Assembly (NCBI RefSeq): GCF_900698945.1
Contig: NZ_LR217717.1
Coordinates: 372,001 to 436,000, forward strand
DNA: 64,000 bases
Direction of reading: 5' to 3'
From: Buchnera aphidicola (Cinara laricifoliae)
GTDB taxonomy: Bacteria; Pseudomonadota; Gammaproteobacteria; Enterobacterales; Enterobacteriaceae
The notes beneath the pieces were generated by a model. The model did no database searches. It saw only the letters and a program-made list of their open reading frames with translations, and was not told the origin of the DNA. The position numbers were made by a program, and so were the translations under genes. Below, piece after piece: positions 10,601 to 21,818 of this stretch (the first letter of the stretch is position 1; each line of letters starts with the position of its first letter).

Positions 10601-10921
10601 TTATTTTAATAGTTCTTCGTGAGTAGATTTATATCTACGTATTTTTTTACCTGAAACCCAAAAAAATTCTATTTTATCCATTTTATTGGTTTTTTGATTA
10701 AAAATTGATACATTAGATATATGAATAGGTGATTCTTTTACAATAATACCACCAATTTGCTGTCTTTCTGGAATTGCTTTCTGATGTTTTTTGACCATAT
10801 TAATACCTTGTACAATTAACATATTATTACTACGATATATTTTTTTTACTATACCAATTTTACCTTTATCTCGTCCAGTTAATATGATTACTACATCGTT
10901 TAAATGTATTTTTGCAGCCAT
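10601..10921 (-). CDS. rplX: 50S ribosomal protein L24
   Basis: Early-assembly large-subunit protein of 106 aa with an N-terminal KOW motif, VVIILTGRDKGKIGIVKKI. It lies between rplN (16-base gap) and rplE, as in enteric spc operons. Confidence 0.98.
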   Translation of the reverse strand: MAAKIHLNDVVIILTGRDKGKIGIVKKIYRSNNMLIVQGINMVKKHQKAIPERQQIGGIIVKESPIHISNVSIFNQKTNKMDKIEFFWVSGKKIRRYKSTHEELLK

Positions 10922-10937
10922 AATTTTATTTTCCTTG

Positions 10938-11309
10938 TTATAATACTTCTGGAGCTAAAGAGATAATTTTCATAAAAGATTCTGTCCTTAACTCTCGTGT
11001 AACTGGACCAAATATACGAGTTCCAATAGGTTGTCCAGTCGCATCATTTAGAATAACACATGCGTTATTATCAAAACGAATCATTGATCCATCTACTCTA
11101 CGAATTCCTTTCTTAGTACGTACAATAACGGCTTTCATAACATCACCTTTTTTTACTTTACTACGAGGAATTGCTTCTTTAATCGCTACTTTTATAATAT
11201 CTCCAATACTAGCATACCTCCGACGAGAACCACCTAATACTTTTATACACATAACCAAACGTGCACCAGAATTATCAGCTACATTTAAAACAGTTTGTAC
11301 TTGAATCAT
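10938..11309 (-). CDS. rplN: 50S ribosomal protein L14
   Basis: Large-subunit intersubunit-bridge protein of 123 aa, the exact E. coli length, beginning [21 protein letters not shown]. It is the first gene of the spc operon. A 135-base leader with two hairpins (11365-11424) separates it from rpsQ, the only sizable spacer inside the S10-spc-alpha block apart from those around rpmJ. Confidence 0.98.
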   Translation of the reverse strand: MIQVQTVLNVADNSGARLVMCIKVLGGSRRRYASIGDIIKVAIKEAIPRSKVKKGDVMKAVIVRTKKGIRRVDGSMIRFDNNACVILNDATGQPIGTRIFGPVTRELRTESFMKIISLAPEVL

Positions 11310-11364
11310 ATATATCCTTATAATTCTAAATTTATAAAATAAATAAATAATAAAGTAAAATACA

Positions 11365-11424
11365 TATGTTAAAATAACATAATAGAAGACATGAAACTAT
11401 CTATATGCAATTCTCATGCCTCCT
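11365..11424 (-). promoter_or_regulatory. Structured leader between rpsQ and rplN
   Basis: Read on the minus strand, an 11-bp stem with two G-U pairs forms between AGGAGGCATGA (11414-11424) and TCATGTCTTCT (11384-11394). A second perfect 7-bp hairpin follows, TATGTTA/TAACATA at 11365-11381. This region lies where enteric bacteria begin the spc operon. It could be an RNA-processing or regulatory element, or the remains of a promoter region. I see no good -35/-10 pair. An AAGGAGG sequence one base before ATG would give only a six-codon peptide and is too close to be a ribosome-binding site. Confidence 0.45.
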
Positions 11425-11444
11425 TGTTATAAAAATAAAAAATT

Positions 11445-11699
11445 TTAAATTATAGATTTTTCTACAACACGTAATAAAGTCCAAGATTTTGTTTTAGATA
11501 TTGGCCGACATTCATGTATTTCAACTAAATCTCCAATATTACAAACATCTTTTTCATCATGTACGCACAATTTTGTTCTTTTATTTATAAACTTACCATA
11601 AATAATATGTTTTACCCTACGATCTATAGCAACAATAACAGATTTTTGCATTTTATTGCTAGTCACATAACCTTGTAAAATATTTTTTTTTTTATTCAT
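11445..11699 (-). CDS. rpsQ: 30S ribosomal protein S17
   Basis: Primary 16S rRNA-binding protein of 84 aa, OB-fold. Conserved [19 protein letters not shown] and [17 protein letters not shown] are present. It is the last gene of the S10 operon, and its ATG overlaps the rpmC stop as ATGA, implying translational coupling. Confidence 0.98.
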   Translation of the reverse strand: MNKKKNILQGYVTSNKMQKSVIVAIDRRVKHIIYGKFINKRTKLCVHDEKDVCNIGDLVEIHECRPISKTKSWTLLRVVEKSII

Positions 11700-11893
11700 G
11701 ATTTATTATTTATCCGATCTGTTAACAATGTTTTTATACGCGCAATCTTTTTTCTGACTTTTTTTATTAAATGTGTTTTTTTTAACTTTCCAGATGATAA
11801 CTGAAGACGAATATTAAATTGTTCTTGTAATGATTCCAATAATTTTTTTTTTAAATCCTGTTCACTAATATTATATTCTCTAATATCATGCAT
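11696..11893 (-). CDS. rpmC: 50S ribosomal protein L29
   Basis: Two-helix protein at the exit tunnel, a docking site for trigger factor and SRP. It is 65 aa, ends ...RINNKS and keeps the QLSSGKL turn. Its TGA stop overlaps the ATG of rpsQ, and it begins 2 bases after the rplP stop. The N-terminus ([18 protein letters not shown]) is longer by one or two residues than in E. coli. Confidence 0.97.
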   Translation of the reverse strand: MHDIREYNISEQDLKKKLLESLQEQFNIRLQLSSGKLKKTHLIKKVRKKIARIKTLLTDRINNKS

Positions 11894-11895
11894 AA

Positions 11896-12306
11896 TTACT
11901 TTACCACTTTAGAAACAAAAATAGTTTTAATAGGCAGTTTAGATGACGCTAATTTAAATACAGATCGAGATTCTTCTTCTGATATACCTTCAACCTCATA
12001 TAATATTTTACCGGGCTGTACTAATGCTACCCAATATTCAACATTACCTTTTCCTTTACCCATACGTACTTCTAGAGGTTTTTGTGTAATAGGTTTATCT
12101 GGAAAAATGCGAATCCACATTTTACCTTGACGTTTTACGGATCTTGTAATTGTTCTGCGAGCAGATTCAATTTGTCGAGATGTTAATCTACCTCTATCAA
12201 TAGCTTTTAGACCATATGTACCAAAATTAATTTTATTATCTACAGACAAACCTCGATTTTTTCCTTTATGCATTTTACGAAATTTTGTACGTTTTGGTTG
12301 TAACAT
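11896..12306 (-). CDS. rplP: 50S ribosomal protein L16
   Basis: Large-subunit protein near the A-site tRNA elbow, 136 aa as in E. coli. It starts [19 protein letters not shown]; an ATG three codons upstream is rejected on family grounds. The [13 protein letters not shown] loop is fully conserved. It lies between rpsC and rpmC. Confidence 0.98.
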   Translation of the reverse strand: MLQPKRTKFRKMHKGKNRGLSVDNKINFGTYGLKAIDRGRLTSRQIESARRTITRSVKRQGKMWIRIFPDKPITQKPLEVRMGKGKGNVEYWVALVQPGKILYEVEGISEEESRSVFKLASSKLPIKTIFVSKVVK

Positions 12307-12327
12307 ATACACCAATCTCCATAATGT

Positions 12328-13032
12328 TTATCTGCGATATTTTCGAGAAAACTTTTTCAGTGGACTAATTTTTTTTTTATCTTTCTTATGATTTAAAGTC
12401 GTACCACCTAATATTTCACCTTTAAAAATCCATACTTTTACACCAATTACTCCATATGTAGTATGTGCTTCTGAAGTACTATATTCAATATCTGCTCTTA
12501 ACGTATGCAAAGGTACCCTACCTTCCCTATACCATTCTCTGCGTGCAATTTCTACACCACCTAATCGTCCACTTATTTCAACTTTAATACCTTTTGCTCC
12601 TTGACGAATAGCATTTTGTACAGAGCGTTTCATAGCTCTACGAAACATTATTCGTCTTTCTAACTGCGAAGCAATGTTATCAGCTACTAATTTAGCATCT
12701 AATTCTGGTTTTCTAATTTCTGAAATATTAATTTGAGCTGGTACACTAGTTAACTTAGAAACCTCAACACGTAATTTTTCAACATCTTCACCTTTTTTAC
12801 CAATTACAATACCTGGTCTAGCTGTATATATTGTTAATTTAATACTTTTTGATAAACGCTCAATAATAATTTTCGATATTGAAGCTGTTATTAATTTTTT
12901 CATAATAAAACTACGAACTTTAAAATCACTATCTATATAATTAGGAAATTCCTTTTTGCTAGCAAACCAAATAGAATTCCATGATCTAATAATACCTAAA
13001 CGCATACCATTAGGATGTACTTTTTGACCCAT
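12328..13032 (-). CDS. rpsC: 30S ribosomal protein S3
   Basis: mRNA-entry protein of 234 aa with an N-terminal KH domain ([15 protein letters not shown]) and a C-terminal domain with [15 protein letters not shown]. Its ATG overlaps the rplV stop by one base (TAATG), so the two are probably translationally coupled. Confidence 0.98.
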   Translation of the reverse strand: MGQKVHPNGMRLGIIRSWNSIWFASKKEFPNYIDSDFKVRSFIMKKLITASISKIIIERLSKSIKLTIYTARPGIVIGKKGEDVEKLRVEVSKLTSVPAQINISEIRKPELDAKLVADNIASQLERRIMFRRAMKRSVQNAIRQGAKGIKVEISGRLGGVEIARREWYREGRVPLHTLRADIEYSTSEAHTTYGVIGVKVWIFKGEILGGTTLNHKKDKKKISPLKKFSRKYRR

Positions 13033-13382
13033 TATGATCCTCCAGAACGTTTAATATCAGATAAAATTATCGTCATGTGACTCGTTCGTTTTAAAATTCG
13101 ATCTGCTCTACCCTTTGCACGAGGCATCATACGCTTTAAACTACTACCACTGTCAACAAAAATTTTTGAAATAATTAATATTTTTGAATCACAACCATAA
13201 TTATGTTCAGCATTAGAAATTGCAGATTGTAACAATTTTTTTATTAAAAATGCTGATTTTTTATTTACATTTGATAAAATACGTAATGCTAATAATACAT
13301 TTTTTCCGCGAACAATATCGGCAACAAGACGAATTTTTTGAGCAGAAGAACGAATTTGATTATACTTAGCTAATATATTCAT
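13032..13382 (-). CDS. rplV: 50S ribosomal protein L22
   Basis: Exit-tunnel protein of 116 aa. The long hairpin tip ([20 protein letters not shown]) that lines the tunnel constriction is conserved. It is located between rpsS and rpsC with a one-base overlap to the latter. Confidence 0.98.
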   Translation of the reverse strand: MNILAKYNQIRSSAQKIRLVADIVRGKNVLLALRILSNVNKKSAFLIKKLLQSAISNAEHNYGCDSKILIISKIFVDSGSSLKRMMPRAKGRADRILKRTSHMTIILSDIKRSGGS

Positions 13383-13400
13383 ATTATATTTTTTTATAGT

Positions 13401-13685
13401 TTATTTAATTGTTTTTTTAATTTTTTTATCTGCAGTATGTCCTTTATAAGTTCTCGTAATAGAAAACTCTCCTAATTTATGACCAACCATTTCTTCTGTA
13501 ATAAATATAGGAATATGTTGACGACCGTTATGTACTAATATAGTTAAACCGATCATATTTGGAAAAATAGTAGATCTTCGAGACCATGTACGAACTGGTT
13601 TTTTTTTTTTATCTCTTAATGTTTTTTGAATCTTATTCAATAAATGAACATCAATAAAAGGACCTTTTCTAAGAGAACGTGGCAT
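13401..13685 (-). CDS. rpsS: 30S ribosomal protein S19
   Basis: Small-subunit head protein of 94 aa, starting [16 protein letters not shown], with the conserved [20 protein letters not shown]. It pairs with S13 in the head. S10 operon, between rplB and rplV. Confidence 0.98.
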   Translation of the reverse strand: MPRSLRKGPFIDVHLLNKIQKTLRDKKKKPVRTWSRRSTIFPNMIGLTILVHNGRQHIPIFITEEMVGHKLGEFSITRTYKGHTADKKIKKTIK

Positions 13686-13702
13686 ATATTTTCCTTATAT
13701 AA

Positions 13703-14524
13703 TTATTTTTTTCTGTGACGCACAATAAATCTTTCAGTTCGTTTATTACTTCTAGTTTTTTTACCTTTTGTTTTCAAGCCCCAAGGACTAACAGGATGTT
13801 TACCAAAATTTCTTCCCTCACCACCCCCATGTGGATGATCTACAGGATTCATCGCTGTACCACGTACTGTGGGTCTTATACCAAATCGACGACTAGCTCC
13901 AGCTTTACCTAAAATACGTAACATATGTTCTGCATTGCCCACTTCACCTATAGTAGCTCGACAATTTATATGAATTTTTCTTAATTCTCCTGATCGTAAA
14001 CGAATAACAGCATATCGATCTTCTTTTGATATCAATTGCGCATAATTACCAGCAGATCGCGCAATTTGACCCCCTTTGCCAATTTTTATTTCAATATTAT
14101 GTATAATAGTTCCAATTGGAATATTTTTTAATGGTAAAGCATTTCCTAACTTAATTAATACTGAATTTCCAGATTCTATAATATCACCTACTTTAATGCC
14201 TTTAGGCTCTAAAATATAATTTCTACTACCATCACGATATAATATTAGTGCTATATTAGATGACCGATTCGGATCATATTCAATTCTTTGAACAACTGCT
14301 TTAACGTTATCTTTACATCGTTTAAAATCAATAAAACGATATAATTTTTTATGTCCACCACCTATATGACGCATAGTTATACGGCCATAATTATTTCTAC
14401 CTCCCGTTTTGTTTTTTTTTTGTAATAAAGGAGCATAAGGTCTTCCTTTGTATAAATTAGGATGAACAACTTTTATTACATGACGTCTACCGGGCGATGT
14501 TGGTTTACATTTGACAATTACCAT
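13703..14524 (-). CDS. rplB: 50S ribosomal protein L2
   Basis: Large-subunit protein required for subunit association and peptidyl-transferase-centre assembly; 273 aa, full length. The conserved catalytic-centre loop with [15 protein letters not shown] is intact. It carries a good GGAG ribosome-binding site and is in the S10 operon. Confidence 0.99.
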   Translation of the reverse strand: MVIVKCKPTSPGRRHVIKVVHPNLYKGRPYAPLLQKKNKTGGRNNYGRITMRHIGGGHKKLYRFIDFKRCKDNVKAVVQRIEYDPNRSSNIALILYRDGSRNYILEPKGIKVGDIIESGNSVLIKLGNALPLKNIPIGTIIHNIEIKIGKGGQIARSAGNYAQLISKEDRYAVIRLRSGELRKIHINCRATIGEVGNAEHMLRILGKAGASRRFGIRPTVRGTAMNPVDHPHGGGEGRNFGKHPVSPWGLKTKGKKTRSNKRTERFIVRHRKK

Positions 14525-14542
14525 AGAAACTCCTTATTCTAT

Positions 14543-14845
14543 TTACTTAGAATGACCTAAAAACTCCAAATTTTGACCTGATCTTAAAATTATATATGCT
14601 TTTTTCCAATCACTACGCTTAAATGCTTTATTTTTTTGACGTTTTCTTTTACCTTTAACAATAAGTGTATTAATCTTATATACTCTAACATTAAAAAGTT
14701 TTTCAATAGCTGATTTAATTTCAAATTTTGTAGAATTCTTTAATACTTTCACTACTACAGTACTATTCTTTTGTATATTATCTGATGTCTTATCAGAAAT
14801 ATGCGGCGCTAATATTATTTTTAATAATCTTTCTGTAAGAATCAT
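14543..14845 (-). CDS. rplW: 50S ribosomal protein L23
   Basis: Exit-tunnel protein that docks trigger factor and SRP; 100 aa. It keeps [19 protein letters not shown] and the extended loop with [20 protein letters not shown]. Its start overlaps the rplD stop by four bases (ATGA coupling). Confidence 0.98.
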   Translation of the reverse strand: MILTERLLKIILAPHISDKTSDNIQKNSTVVVKVLKNSTKFEIKSAIEKLFNVRVYKINTLIVKGKRKRQKNKAFKRSDWKKAYIILRSGQNLEFLGHSK

Positions 14846-15447
14846 TGAAACATAGCCTCAATTTTTTTAATTGCTGATATTGTTATCAATACATTATCAT
14901 ATGATATCAAACTAACGGGATTAATAGAATGTACATTTAAAACACAAACATTATATAAATTTCTAGACGCGTAAAATAAATTACGACAAATACTATCTGT
15001 AATAATTAAAACACGTTTAAAATTCATAGAGTGTAATTTTTTAAATAAAAATTTTGTTTTGAAATCTTGTACATAAAACTCTGTAAATAAAAATAAACGA
15101 TTTTGTCTAATTAATTCCGAAAAAATACTCTTTATAGCGCCTTGATACATCTTTTTATTTATTTTTACAAGATACTTTTTAGGCTTCGCAGCAAATGATA
15201 CACCACCTGATCTCCAAAGAGGGCTCCTTAACGATCCTGAACGAGCTCTACCTGTTCCCTTTTGTCTCCACGGTTTTTTTCCTGATCCAGATACTTCTGA
15301 TCTACTTTTTTGAGCTTTGCTACCTTGTCTTTTACGAGTTAAATATGCAACTGTGATTTGATGAACAAGCGGTTCATTAAATGAAACATTAAAAATATTT
15401 TCAGACAACATATATGTTGTACCTGTGTCATAACACATTACTTCCAT
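14842..15447 (-). CDS. rplD: 50S ribosomal protein L4
   Basis: Exit-tunnel protein of 201 aa, the exact E. coli length. The tunnel loop [18 protein letters not shown] is intact. In E. coli L4 also represses the S10 operon through the leader. A leader of similar length is predicted here between the promoter-like element at 16.65 kb and rpsJ, but I could not verify an L4 target. The C-terminal half has diverged more than the core. Confidence 0.98.
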   Translation of the reverse strand: MEVMCYDTGTTYMLSENIFNVSFNEPLVHQITVAYLTRKRQGSKAQKSRSEVSGSGKKPWRQKGTGRARSGSLRSPLWRSGGVSFAAKPKKYLVKINKKMYQGAIKSIFSELIRQNRLFLFTEFYVQDFKTKFLFKKLHSMNFKRVLIITDSICRNLFYASRNLYNVCVLNVHSINPVSLISYDNVLITISAIKKIEAMFQ

Positions 15448-15461
15448 ATTTTGATACTCCT

Positions 15462-16094
15462 TTATTTTTCCTTAACAGAAGGATTTAATATCAAATCTCC
15501 ACCAATAGAACCAGGAACAGAACCTTTAATTAAAATTATTTTTTTAATATCATCGATTTTTATTACTTGTAAATTTTGAATAGTAACACGTACATGACCC
15601 AAATGACCGGACATTTTTTTTCCTTTAAAAACATGACCAGGAGTTTGATTTTGACCAATAGATCCAGGAACACGATGAGATAAAGAGTTACCATGAGTGG
15701 CATCTTGCATCCTGAAATTCCAACGTTTCACTGTACCCGAAAAACCTTTTCCTTTAGTTATACCTGTAACATCTACTTTTTTAACATGATTAAACGAACT
15801 AACTTTTATTACTTGACCACATTTAAATTGTGATATAGTGTTACATTTAAATTCCCATAAACCCCTACCAACAGGTACATTGTATTTAATAAAATGACCT
15901 TGTTCTGGCTTTAAAATACTATTTTTTTTTTTCGTTCCAGTAGTAACTTGAATAGATTCATAACAATCAGTTTTTAAAGATTTAATCTGTACTACAACGT
16001 TGTCAAGTATTTCAATAACAGTTACAGGAACAGATGAATTATCATCTGTAAAAATACGTGTCATTCCTAATTTTTTACCCACTAAACCTATCAT
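15462..16094 (-). CDS. rplC: 50S ribosomal protein L3
   Basis: Early-assembly large-subunit protein of 210 aa. It starts [15 protein letters not shown] and keeps [18 protein letters not shown], which includes the Gln normally methylated by PrmB. It is the second gene of the S10 operon. Confidence 0.99.
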   Translation of the reverse strand: MIGLVGKKLGMTRIFTDDNSSVPVTVIEILDNVVVQIKSLKTDCYESIQVTTGTKKKNSILKPEQGHFIKYNVPVGRGLWEFKCNTISQFKCGQVIKVSSFNHVKKVDVTGITKGKGFSGTVKRWNFRMQDATHGNSLSHRVPGSIGQNQTPGHVFKGKKMSGHLGHVRVTIQNLQVIKIDDIKKIILIKGSVPGSIGGDLILNPSVKEK

Positions 16095-16144
16095 GGCTTA
16101 TTTGCCCTTATTAGTTAACACTTAATATTTATAATAATTTTAAT

Positions 16145-16474
<330 letters not shown>

Positions 16475-16629
16475 TTAAATAAAACCTACCTTTATTAAGG
16501 TAATTAAATAAAATTATTATTTTTTTTAATTATATAATTATCAAAAATAATAATAAGCTCAAAATTATTGAACTTGTAAAAAATTAATTAATTTCCATCA
16601 AAAAATAATTAATATATAACATATAAATA

Positions 16630-16672
16630 TGTCAAGAAAAGAGATAACACTCTATTCTTGACAAAATGTCAA
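16630..16672 (-). promoter_or_regulatory. Candidate S10-operon promoter inside a palindrome (possible tuf terminator)
   Basis: On the minus strand TTGACA (16667-16672) is followed, after a 17-base spacer, by TGTTAT (16644-16649), a good sigma-70-type pair. It would start transcription about 180 bases before rpsJ. The -10 lies in the loop of a near-perfect palindrome: TGTCAAGAA/TTCTTGACA plus AGAG/CTCT with one A-A mismatch (16630-16663). The same palindrome could act as a tuf terminator hairpin, although no long T-tract follows it. Confidence 0.55.
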
Positions 16673-16704
16673 AATATTGATATATAATAAAATTTATATT
16701 AAAA

Positions 16705-17889
16705 TTATGCAATCACTTTTGTGACTACACCTGCTCCAACTGTACGTCCTCCTTCTCGAATTGCAAAACGTAATCCTTCTGCCATTGCAATAGGATGTAT
16801 TAAGCTAACAACCATTTTTATATTATCTCCAGGCATTACCATTTCTACATTATCAGGTAATTCAATAGAACCTGTAACATCAGTCGTACGAAAATAAAAT
16901 TGAGGACGATACCCTTTAAAAAATGGAGTATGTCTTCCACCTTCCTCTTTAGATAAAACGTATACTTCAGATTCAAATTTTAAATGAGGATGAATAGTAC
17001 CGGGTTTTGCAAGAACTTGTCCACGTTCAATATCATCACGTTTTGTACCCCTTAACAAAATTCCAACATTTTCTCCAGCACGACCTTCATCTAATAATTT
17101 GCGAAACATTTCAACTCCTGTGCATATTGTTTTAGTAGTAGATTTTATTCCAACAATTTCAATTTCTTCACCTACCTTAATAACACCTCGTTCAATACGT
17201 CCAGTTACCACTGTACCTCTTCCGGAAATCGAAAAAACATCTTCTATTGGTAATAAAAATGGTTCATCAATTGCTCTAATCGGTATAGGAATATATGTAT
17301 CTAAGTAATTTGCTAACTCAATAATTTTATCCTCCCAAATTTTTTCACCTTCTAAAGCTTTTAGTGCAGATCCTCGAACAATTGGGATATCATCTCCGGG
17401 AAAATCATATTGTGTTAATAAATCACGAACTTCCATTTCAACTAATTCTAACAACTCTTCATCATCTACCATATCACACTTATTCAAAAAAACGATAATA
17501 TGAGGTACACCCACTTGTCTACCCAACAAGATATGTTCTCTAGTTTGAGGCATCGGACCATCAGTTGCTGCTACAACTAATATCGCACCATCCATTTGAG
17601 CAGCACCAGTAATCATATTTTTTATATAATCTGCATGACCCGGACAATCCACATGAGCGTAATGACGAATTTTAGTATCATATTCAACATGTGATGTATT
17701 AATAGTAATTCCTCTAGCTTTTTCTTCTGGAGCATTATCGATTTGTTCAAATGCACAAGCTGTACCACCAAATCTCTTAGATAAAACAGTCGTAATTGCC
17801 GCTGTTAAAGTAGTTTTGCCGTGATCTACATGTCCAATAGTTCCTACATTAATATGTGGTTTAGAACGATTAAATTTTTCTTTTGACAT
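16705..17889 (-). CDS. tuf: Elongation factor Tu
   Basis: GTPase that delivers aminoacyl-tRNA to the ribosome; 394 aa. G motifs are intact: [10 protein letters not shown] (P-loop, about 19-28), DCPGH (about 81-85), NKCD (about 136-139) and GSALKALEG. Only one copy is seen in this window, between fusA and rpsJ, where enteric tufA sits. The codons are noticeably less A/T biased than those of neighbouring non-ribosomal genes. Confidence 0.99.
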   Translation of the reverse strand: MSKEKFNRSKPHINVGTIGHVDHGKTTLTAAITTVLSKRFGGTACAFEQIDNAPEEKARGITINTSHVEYDTKIRHYAHVDCPGHADYIKNMITGAAQMDGAILVVAATDGPMPQTREHILLGRQVGVPHIIVFLNKCDMVDDEELLELVEMEVRDLLTQYDFPGDDIPIVRGSALKALEGEKIWEDKIIELANYLDTYIPIPIRAIDEPFLLPIEDVFSISGRGTVVTGRIERGVIKVGEEIEIVGIKSTTKTICTGVEMFRKLLDEGRAGENVGILLRGTKRDDIERGQVLAKPGTIHPHLKFESEVYVLSKEEGGRHTPFFKGYRPQFYFRTTDVTGSIELPDNVEMVMPGDNIKMVVSLIHPIAMAEGLRFAIREGGRTVGAGVVTKVIA

Positions 17890-17966
17890 TATTTCATCCT
17901 TAATGATTTAAATGATATTTATAAAAAATTATCATAAATTATTATTATAATTGATATATATTAAAC

Positions 17967-20075
17967 TTATCGATTCGAAATAATTGAATCACAAATTATA
18001 TCAGGTGCTTCTGTATATTTCATAAATTCCATAGAATAAGAAGCTCTACCTTGTGTTTGAGATCGTAAATCAGTTGCATAACCAAACATTTCTGATAAAG
18101 GAATATATGCCTTAATATTTTTACCTCCAATAGCATCATCAGTCATACCTTCAATAATTCCACGTCGTCGATTAATATCTCCAATAACATCACCCATATA
18201 TTCTTCAGGAGTTTCTACTTCTACTTGCATAATTGGCTCTAATAAAATTGGATTAGCTTGCTTAAACGCTGATTTAAACGCATAAGAAGCCGCTAATTTA
18301 AAAGCTAATTCAGAAGAATCAACATCATGATATGAACCATCATGCAAACGAATTCCAATATCTACAACAGGATATCCTGCTAAAGGACCTGATTTTAACT
18401 GTTCTTGAATACCTTTATCAATAGCAGAAATGTATTCTCCTGGAATTGCACCTCCTTTAATATCATTTATAAAAGAATATCCAGAAGAACTATTTGATTG
18501 TAAAGGAAAAATATCAATTACAACATGTCCATATTGACCTCGTCCTCCTGATTGTTTAATATGTTTACCAGAAATATTAAAAACCTTTTTTAAAATTGTT
18601 TCACGATATGCAACTTGTGGTTTTCCTATATTAGCATCTACCTTGAATTCACGTTTCATACGATCAATAATAATTTCTAAATGTAATTCTCCCATACCCG
18701 CCACAATAGTTTGATTAGACTCATTATCTGTCCATACCCGAAAAGAAGGATCTTCTTTAGCTAATCTATTTAATGCTAATCCCATTTTTTCTTGATCTAC
18801 TTTTGTCTTAGGCTCTACAGCAATTGAAATTACTGGTTCAGGAAAATCCATTTTTTCTAAAATTATAGGATATTTTATATCACATAACGTATCACCGGTC
18901 GTAACATTTTTCAAACCTATTGCTGCAGCAATATCTCCTGCTCGTACTTCTTTAATTTCTTCTCGTTTATTTGCATGCATTTGAACAATTCGACCAAATC
19001 GTTCAGTATGATTTTTAACAGAATTTAAAACTACATCTCCAGATCGAACAATCCCAGAATAAACACGAAAAAAAGTTAAATTTCCAACAAAAGCATCAGA
19101 TGCAATTTTAAAAGCTAAAGCAGAAAAAGGTTGTTTATCATCAGATTTACGATTAGAATTGATATAATTTTTATTTTTTATATACTCTTTAGTATCATCA
19201 ATATCTTGAGGTGAAGGTAAATAATCAACAATCGCATCTAATAACGCTTGTACACCTTTATTTTTAAAAGCTGATCCACATGTTATTAAAGTGATTTCAT
19301 TATTTAAAGATCTAATCCTTAATCCTTTTTTAATATCTTGTTCTTCTAAATATTCGTTTTGTAAATATTTTTCCATTAGTTGATCATTTGCTTCAGCTGC
19401 AATTTCTACTAAATTCATGTGCCATTTTTTAGAAACAGATACTAATTCTTTTGGAATATCAATATATTTAAAAGTTATACCTTGGTCTTTATCAGACCAT
19501 TTAATTGCTTTCATTTTCACTAAATCAACAACACCTTTAAAATGTTCTTCTGCACCAATAGATAATTGAATAGGAACCGCTATAGTATTCAATCGTATAT
19601 GAATTTGATTAACTACTTTTAAAAAATCAGCACCCATTCGATCCATTTTATTAATAAATGCAATCCTAGGTACTTTATATTTATTAGCTTGTCTCCAAAC
19701 AGTTTCTGATTGAGGTTGAACACCACCAACCGCACAATAAATCATCACAACTCCATCTAATATTCTCATTGATCGTTCTACTTCAATAGTGAAATCAACA
19801 TGTCCAGGAGTATCAATAATATTAATTCTATGTGATAAAAATTGATTAGCCATTCCTGACCAAAAAGTAGTAGTTGCTGCTGAAGTAATTGTAATACCAC
19901 GTTCTTGTTCTTGTACCATCCAATCCATTGTAGCGGCACCATCGTGAACTTCACCAATTTTATGATTAATTCCAGTATAAAATAATATACGTTCTGTTGT
20001 AGTTGTTTTTCCAGCATCAATGTGCGCACTAATACCAATATTTCGATATTGAGTAATCGGTGTTATACGTGCCAT
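17967..20075 (-). CDS. fusA: Elongation factor G
   Basis: Translocation GTPase; 702 aa, five domains. The P-loop [15 protein letters not shown], switch [18 protein letters not shown] and the domain IV loop with GGRGQYGHV are all conserved. A CGAGGATTTT ribosome-binding region precedes the start. It belongs to the str operon (rpsL-rpsG-fusA-tuf). Confidence 0.99.
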   Translation of the reverse strand: MARITPITQYRNIGISAHIDAGKTTTTERILFYTGINHKIGEVHDGAATMDWMVQEQERGITITSAATTTFWSGMANQFLSHRINIIDTPGHVDFTIEVERSMRILDGVVMIYCAVGGVQPQSETVWRQANKYKVPRIAFINKMDRMGADFLKVVNQIHIRLNTIAVPIQLSIGAEEHFKGVVDLVKMKAIKWSDKDQGITFKYIDIPKELVSVSKKWHMNLVEIAAEANDQLMEKYLQNEYLEEQDIKKGLRIRSLNNEITLITCGSAFKNKGVQALLDAIVDYLPSPQDIDDTKEYIKNKNYINSNRKSDDKQPFSALAFKIASDAFVGNLTFFRVYSGIVRSGDVVLNSVKNHTERFGRIVQMHANKREEIKEVRAGDIAAAIGLKNVTTGDTLCDIKYPIILEKMDFPEPVISIAVEPKTKVDQEKMGLALNRLAKEDPSFRVWTDNESNQTIVAGMGELHLEIIIDRMKREFKVDANIGKPQVAYRETILKKVFNISGKHIKQSGGRGQYGHVVIDIFPLQSNSSSGYSFINDIKGGAIPGEYISAIDKGIQEQLKSGPLAGYPVVDIGIRLHDGSYHDVDSSELAFKLAASYAFKSAFKQANPILLEPIMQVEVETPEEYMGDVIGDINRRRGIIEGMTDDAIGGKNIKAYIPLSEMFGYATDLRSQTQGRASYSMEFMKYTEAPDIICDSIISNR

Positions 20076-20156
20076 AAAATCCTCGTATTATTATAATTTT
20101 ATTATAAACAAATAAAATTTATTTATAAAATAAAAAAATACTTATTAAAATTAAAA

Positions 20157-20627
20157 TTACCAACGATAATGTGCAAAAGCTTTATTAGCATCAGCCATTT
20201 TATGGACTTCTTCACGTTTTCGTACAGCTAAACCTTTATTTTCTACAGCATCTAATAATTCATTTGTTAATCGAACTGCCATAGATTTATCTGTACGTTT
20301 ACGAGCTGCAGATACAATCCAACGCATTGCTAAAGCATTTTTTCTAACAGGACGAACTTCTATTGGAACTTGATACGTTGACCCTCCGACACGACGTGAT
20401 TTTACTTCTACAGAAGGTTTAACATTATCTAAAGCAAGCATAAAAACATCTAATTCTTTCTTTTTTAATTTTTCAGATAAAATCGATAAAGCCGAATAAA
20501 CAATGTTTTCTGCAATAGATTTTTTACCATCAATCATCAATATATTAATAAATTTAGCTAATAATTCTGAAGAAAATTTCGGATCAGGTAAAATTTTACG
20601 TTGACCTATTATACGACGACGAGGCAT
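20157..20627 (-). CDS. rpsG: 30S ribosomal protein S7
   Basis: Primary assembly protein of the 30S head, 156 aa. It starts [18 protein letters not shown], has the [14 protein letters not shown] motif, and ends [14 protein letters not shown]. It is the second gene of the str operon, with an AAAGGAG ribosome-binding site. Confidence 0.99.
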   Translation of the reverse strand: MPRRRIIGQRKILPDPKFSSELLAKFINILMIDGKKSIAENIVYSALSILSEKLKKKELDVFMLALDNVKPSVEVKSRRVGGSTYQVPIEVRPVRKNALAMRWIVSAARKRTDKSMAVRLTNELLDAVENKGLAVRKREEVHKMADANKAFAHYRW

Positions 20628-20648
20628 AATTAGACTCCTTTATAATAT

Positions 20649-21023
20649 TTATACTTTTATTTTTTTAACACCATATTTTGATCGACTTTTTTTTCGATCT
20701 TTAACACCAGAACAATCTAAAGAACCTCTTACAACATGATATCGAACACCTGGCAAATCTTTTACTCTTCCTCCACGAATCAAAATAACAGAATGTTCCT
20801 GTAAATTATGACCCTCTCCTCCAATATATGCGGTAACTTCATAACCATTAGTTAACCTAACACGACATACTTTTCTTAATGCGGAATTTGGTTTTTTAGG
20901 AGTTGTAGTATATACTCGTGTACATACACCTCTTTTTTGAGGACAACCTGATAATGCTGGTACATTAGTTTTTACTGATTTTCTTAATCTAGGATTACGA
21001 ACTAATTGATTAATTGTAGACAT
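20649..21023 (-). CDS. rpsL: 30S ribosomal protein S12
   Basis: Decoding-centre protein, 124 aa. The two accuracy loops are the wild-type sequences [13 protein letters not shown] and [11 protein letters not shown]. It lies between tusB and rpsG, as in the enteric tusDCB-rpsL order. Confidence 0.99.
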   Translation of the reverse strand: MSTINQLVRNPRLRKSVKTNVPALSGCPQKRGVCTRVYTTTPKKPNSALRKVCRVRLTNGYEVTAYIGGEGHNLQEHSVILIRGGRVKDLPGVRYHVVRGSLDCSGVKDRKKSRSKYGVKKIKV

Positions 21024-21135
21024 ATATTTTCCAAAATATTCTATGTTAGCATTAATATCATATATTTTAATATTAAATTAAAAATAAAAAATCAATTAAG
21101 ATATATTTATATTAATTTAATTAGTAATAAATAAA

Positions 21136-21426
21136 TCACCAAGTTATATTTCTATCATGACCAGCTGTTAAATAAACGAAATTTTGATAATTTGATACAA
21201 TTAAATTATTTTTTTTAGCTATATCCAATAATCCTCTTGCAGATAAATCATCTTCTAAAAAATAGACTAAATTAAAACTATCATGTATTTTTTTAAAATA
21301 ATAATTATTTATCAAACCTAGTATTACACCATCTTGAATACAAATTAAATCATCAAATATTGAACTAAATGATAGTAACGAGGATAAAGATACGTTATAT
21401 GGAGAATTTAATAAAATATGTAACAT
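21136..21426 (-). CDS. tusB: Sulfurtransferase complex subunit TusB
   Basis: Subunit of the TusBCD complex that relays persulfide sulfur towards MnmA for 2-thiouridine formation at tRNA position 34. The protein is 96 aa starting MLHILLNSPYNV. It aligns with E. coli TusB through CIQDGVILGL, DLSARGL and the Trp C-terminus. I took the start at 21424-21426 rather than six codons upstream: it matches the family and clears the tusC stop at 21438. Confidence 0.9.
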   Translation of the reverse strand: MLHILLNSPYNVSLSSLLSFSSIFDDLICIQDGVILGLINNYYFKKIHDSFNLVYFLEDDLSARGLLDIAKKNNLIVSNYQNFVYLTAGHDRNITW

Positions 21427-21437
21427 AATTTTAATTT

Positions 21438-21796
21438 TCACCATTTAAAAATAAAATCAAATTGATTAATTTTTTTTTTAAGACAAGAACTATTTAAAAA
21501 TTTTACTGGTAATAAAAAATTATCATTATCTCTTAAACCACGTTGATACGCTGATTTTTTACAAAAAAAAAATTTTTTATGTCATATAACAATAAAATTT
21601 TAAAAGAAAGAGAATAATTATGTAAATAAATTAATTCTGGTTTTTGATATCGCATTAATTGTAATACACCATCATCAATAAAAAAAAGAGAAATTTTCTT
21701 ACAAAATAAAGAATAAGAAATAATAAAATCTAATCCTTCTTTACTACAAGTATCACCATGTGGAGCATGAGAAAAAATAAAAGCAATTGATTTCAT
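21438..21796 (-). CDS. tusC: Sulfurtransferase complex subunit TusC, frame interrupted at an A/T tract
   Basis: TusC is the partner of TusB and TusD in sulfur relay. Translation from MKSIAFIFSHAPHG runs in frame through LLYDIKNFFF. It then meets a run of ten T (minus strand; plus-strand A at 21563-21572), after which the frame ends quickly in RINVV. In the neighbouring frame the true C-terminus continues, KKSAYQRGL to FDFIFKW, matching TusC ...LRERGL to ILRF. One extra T (11) restores a 119-residue protein, exactly the E. coli length, with a Cys placed where E. coli TusC has one. Both halves are conserved, so transcriptional slippage or a sequencing undercall is likelier than death of the gene. 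Confidence 0.82.
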
Positions 21797-21818
21797 AAAA
21801 TTAATTTTGATATTATAA

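Noticed and set aside
11396-11418. Six-codon mini-frame after AAGGAGG in the rplN leader
   Set aside because: The ATG is one base from the Shine-Dalgarno sequence, too close for initiation; the bases are better explained by the hairpin stem.
11888-12130. Plus-strand frame of 80 codons across rplP
   Set aside because: It is the mirror of conserved L16 codons; no independent support.
19778-20038. 86-codon minus-strand frame inside fusA
   Set aside because: It lies in another frame of the EF-G P-loop region on the same strand; Leu/Ile-rich composition is a codon artefact.
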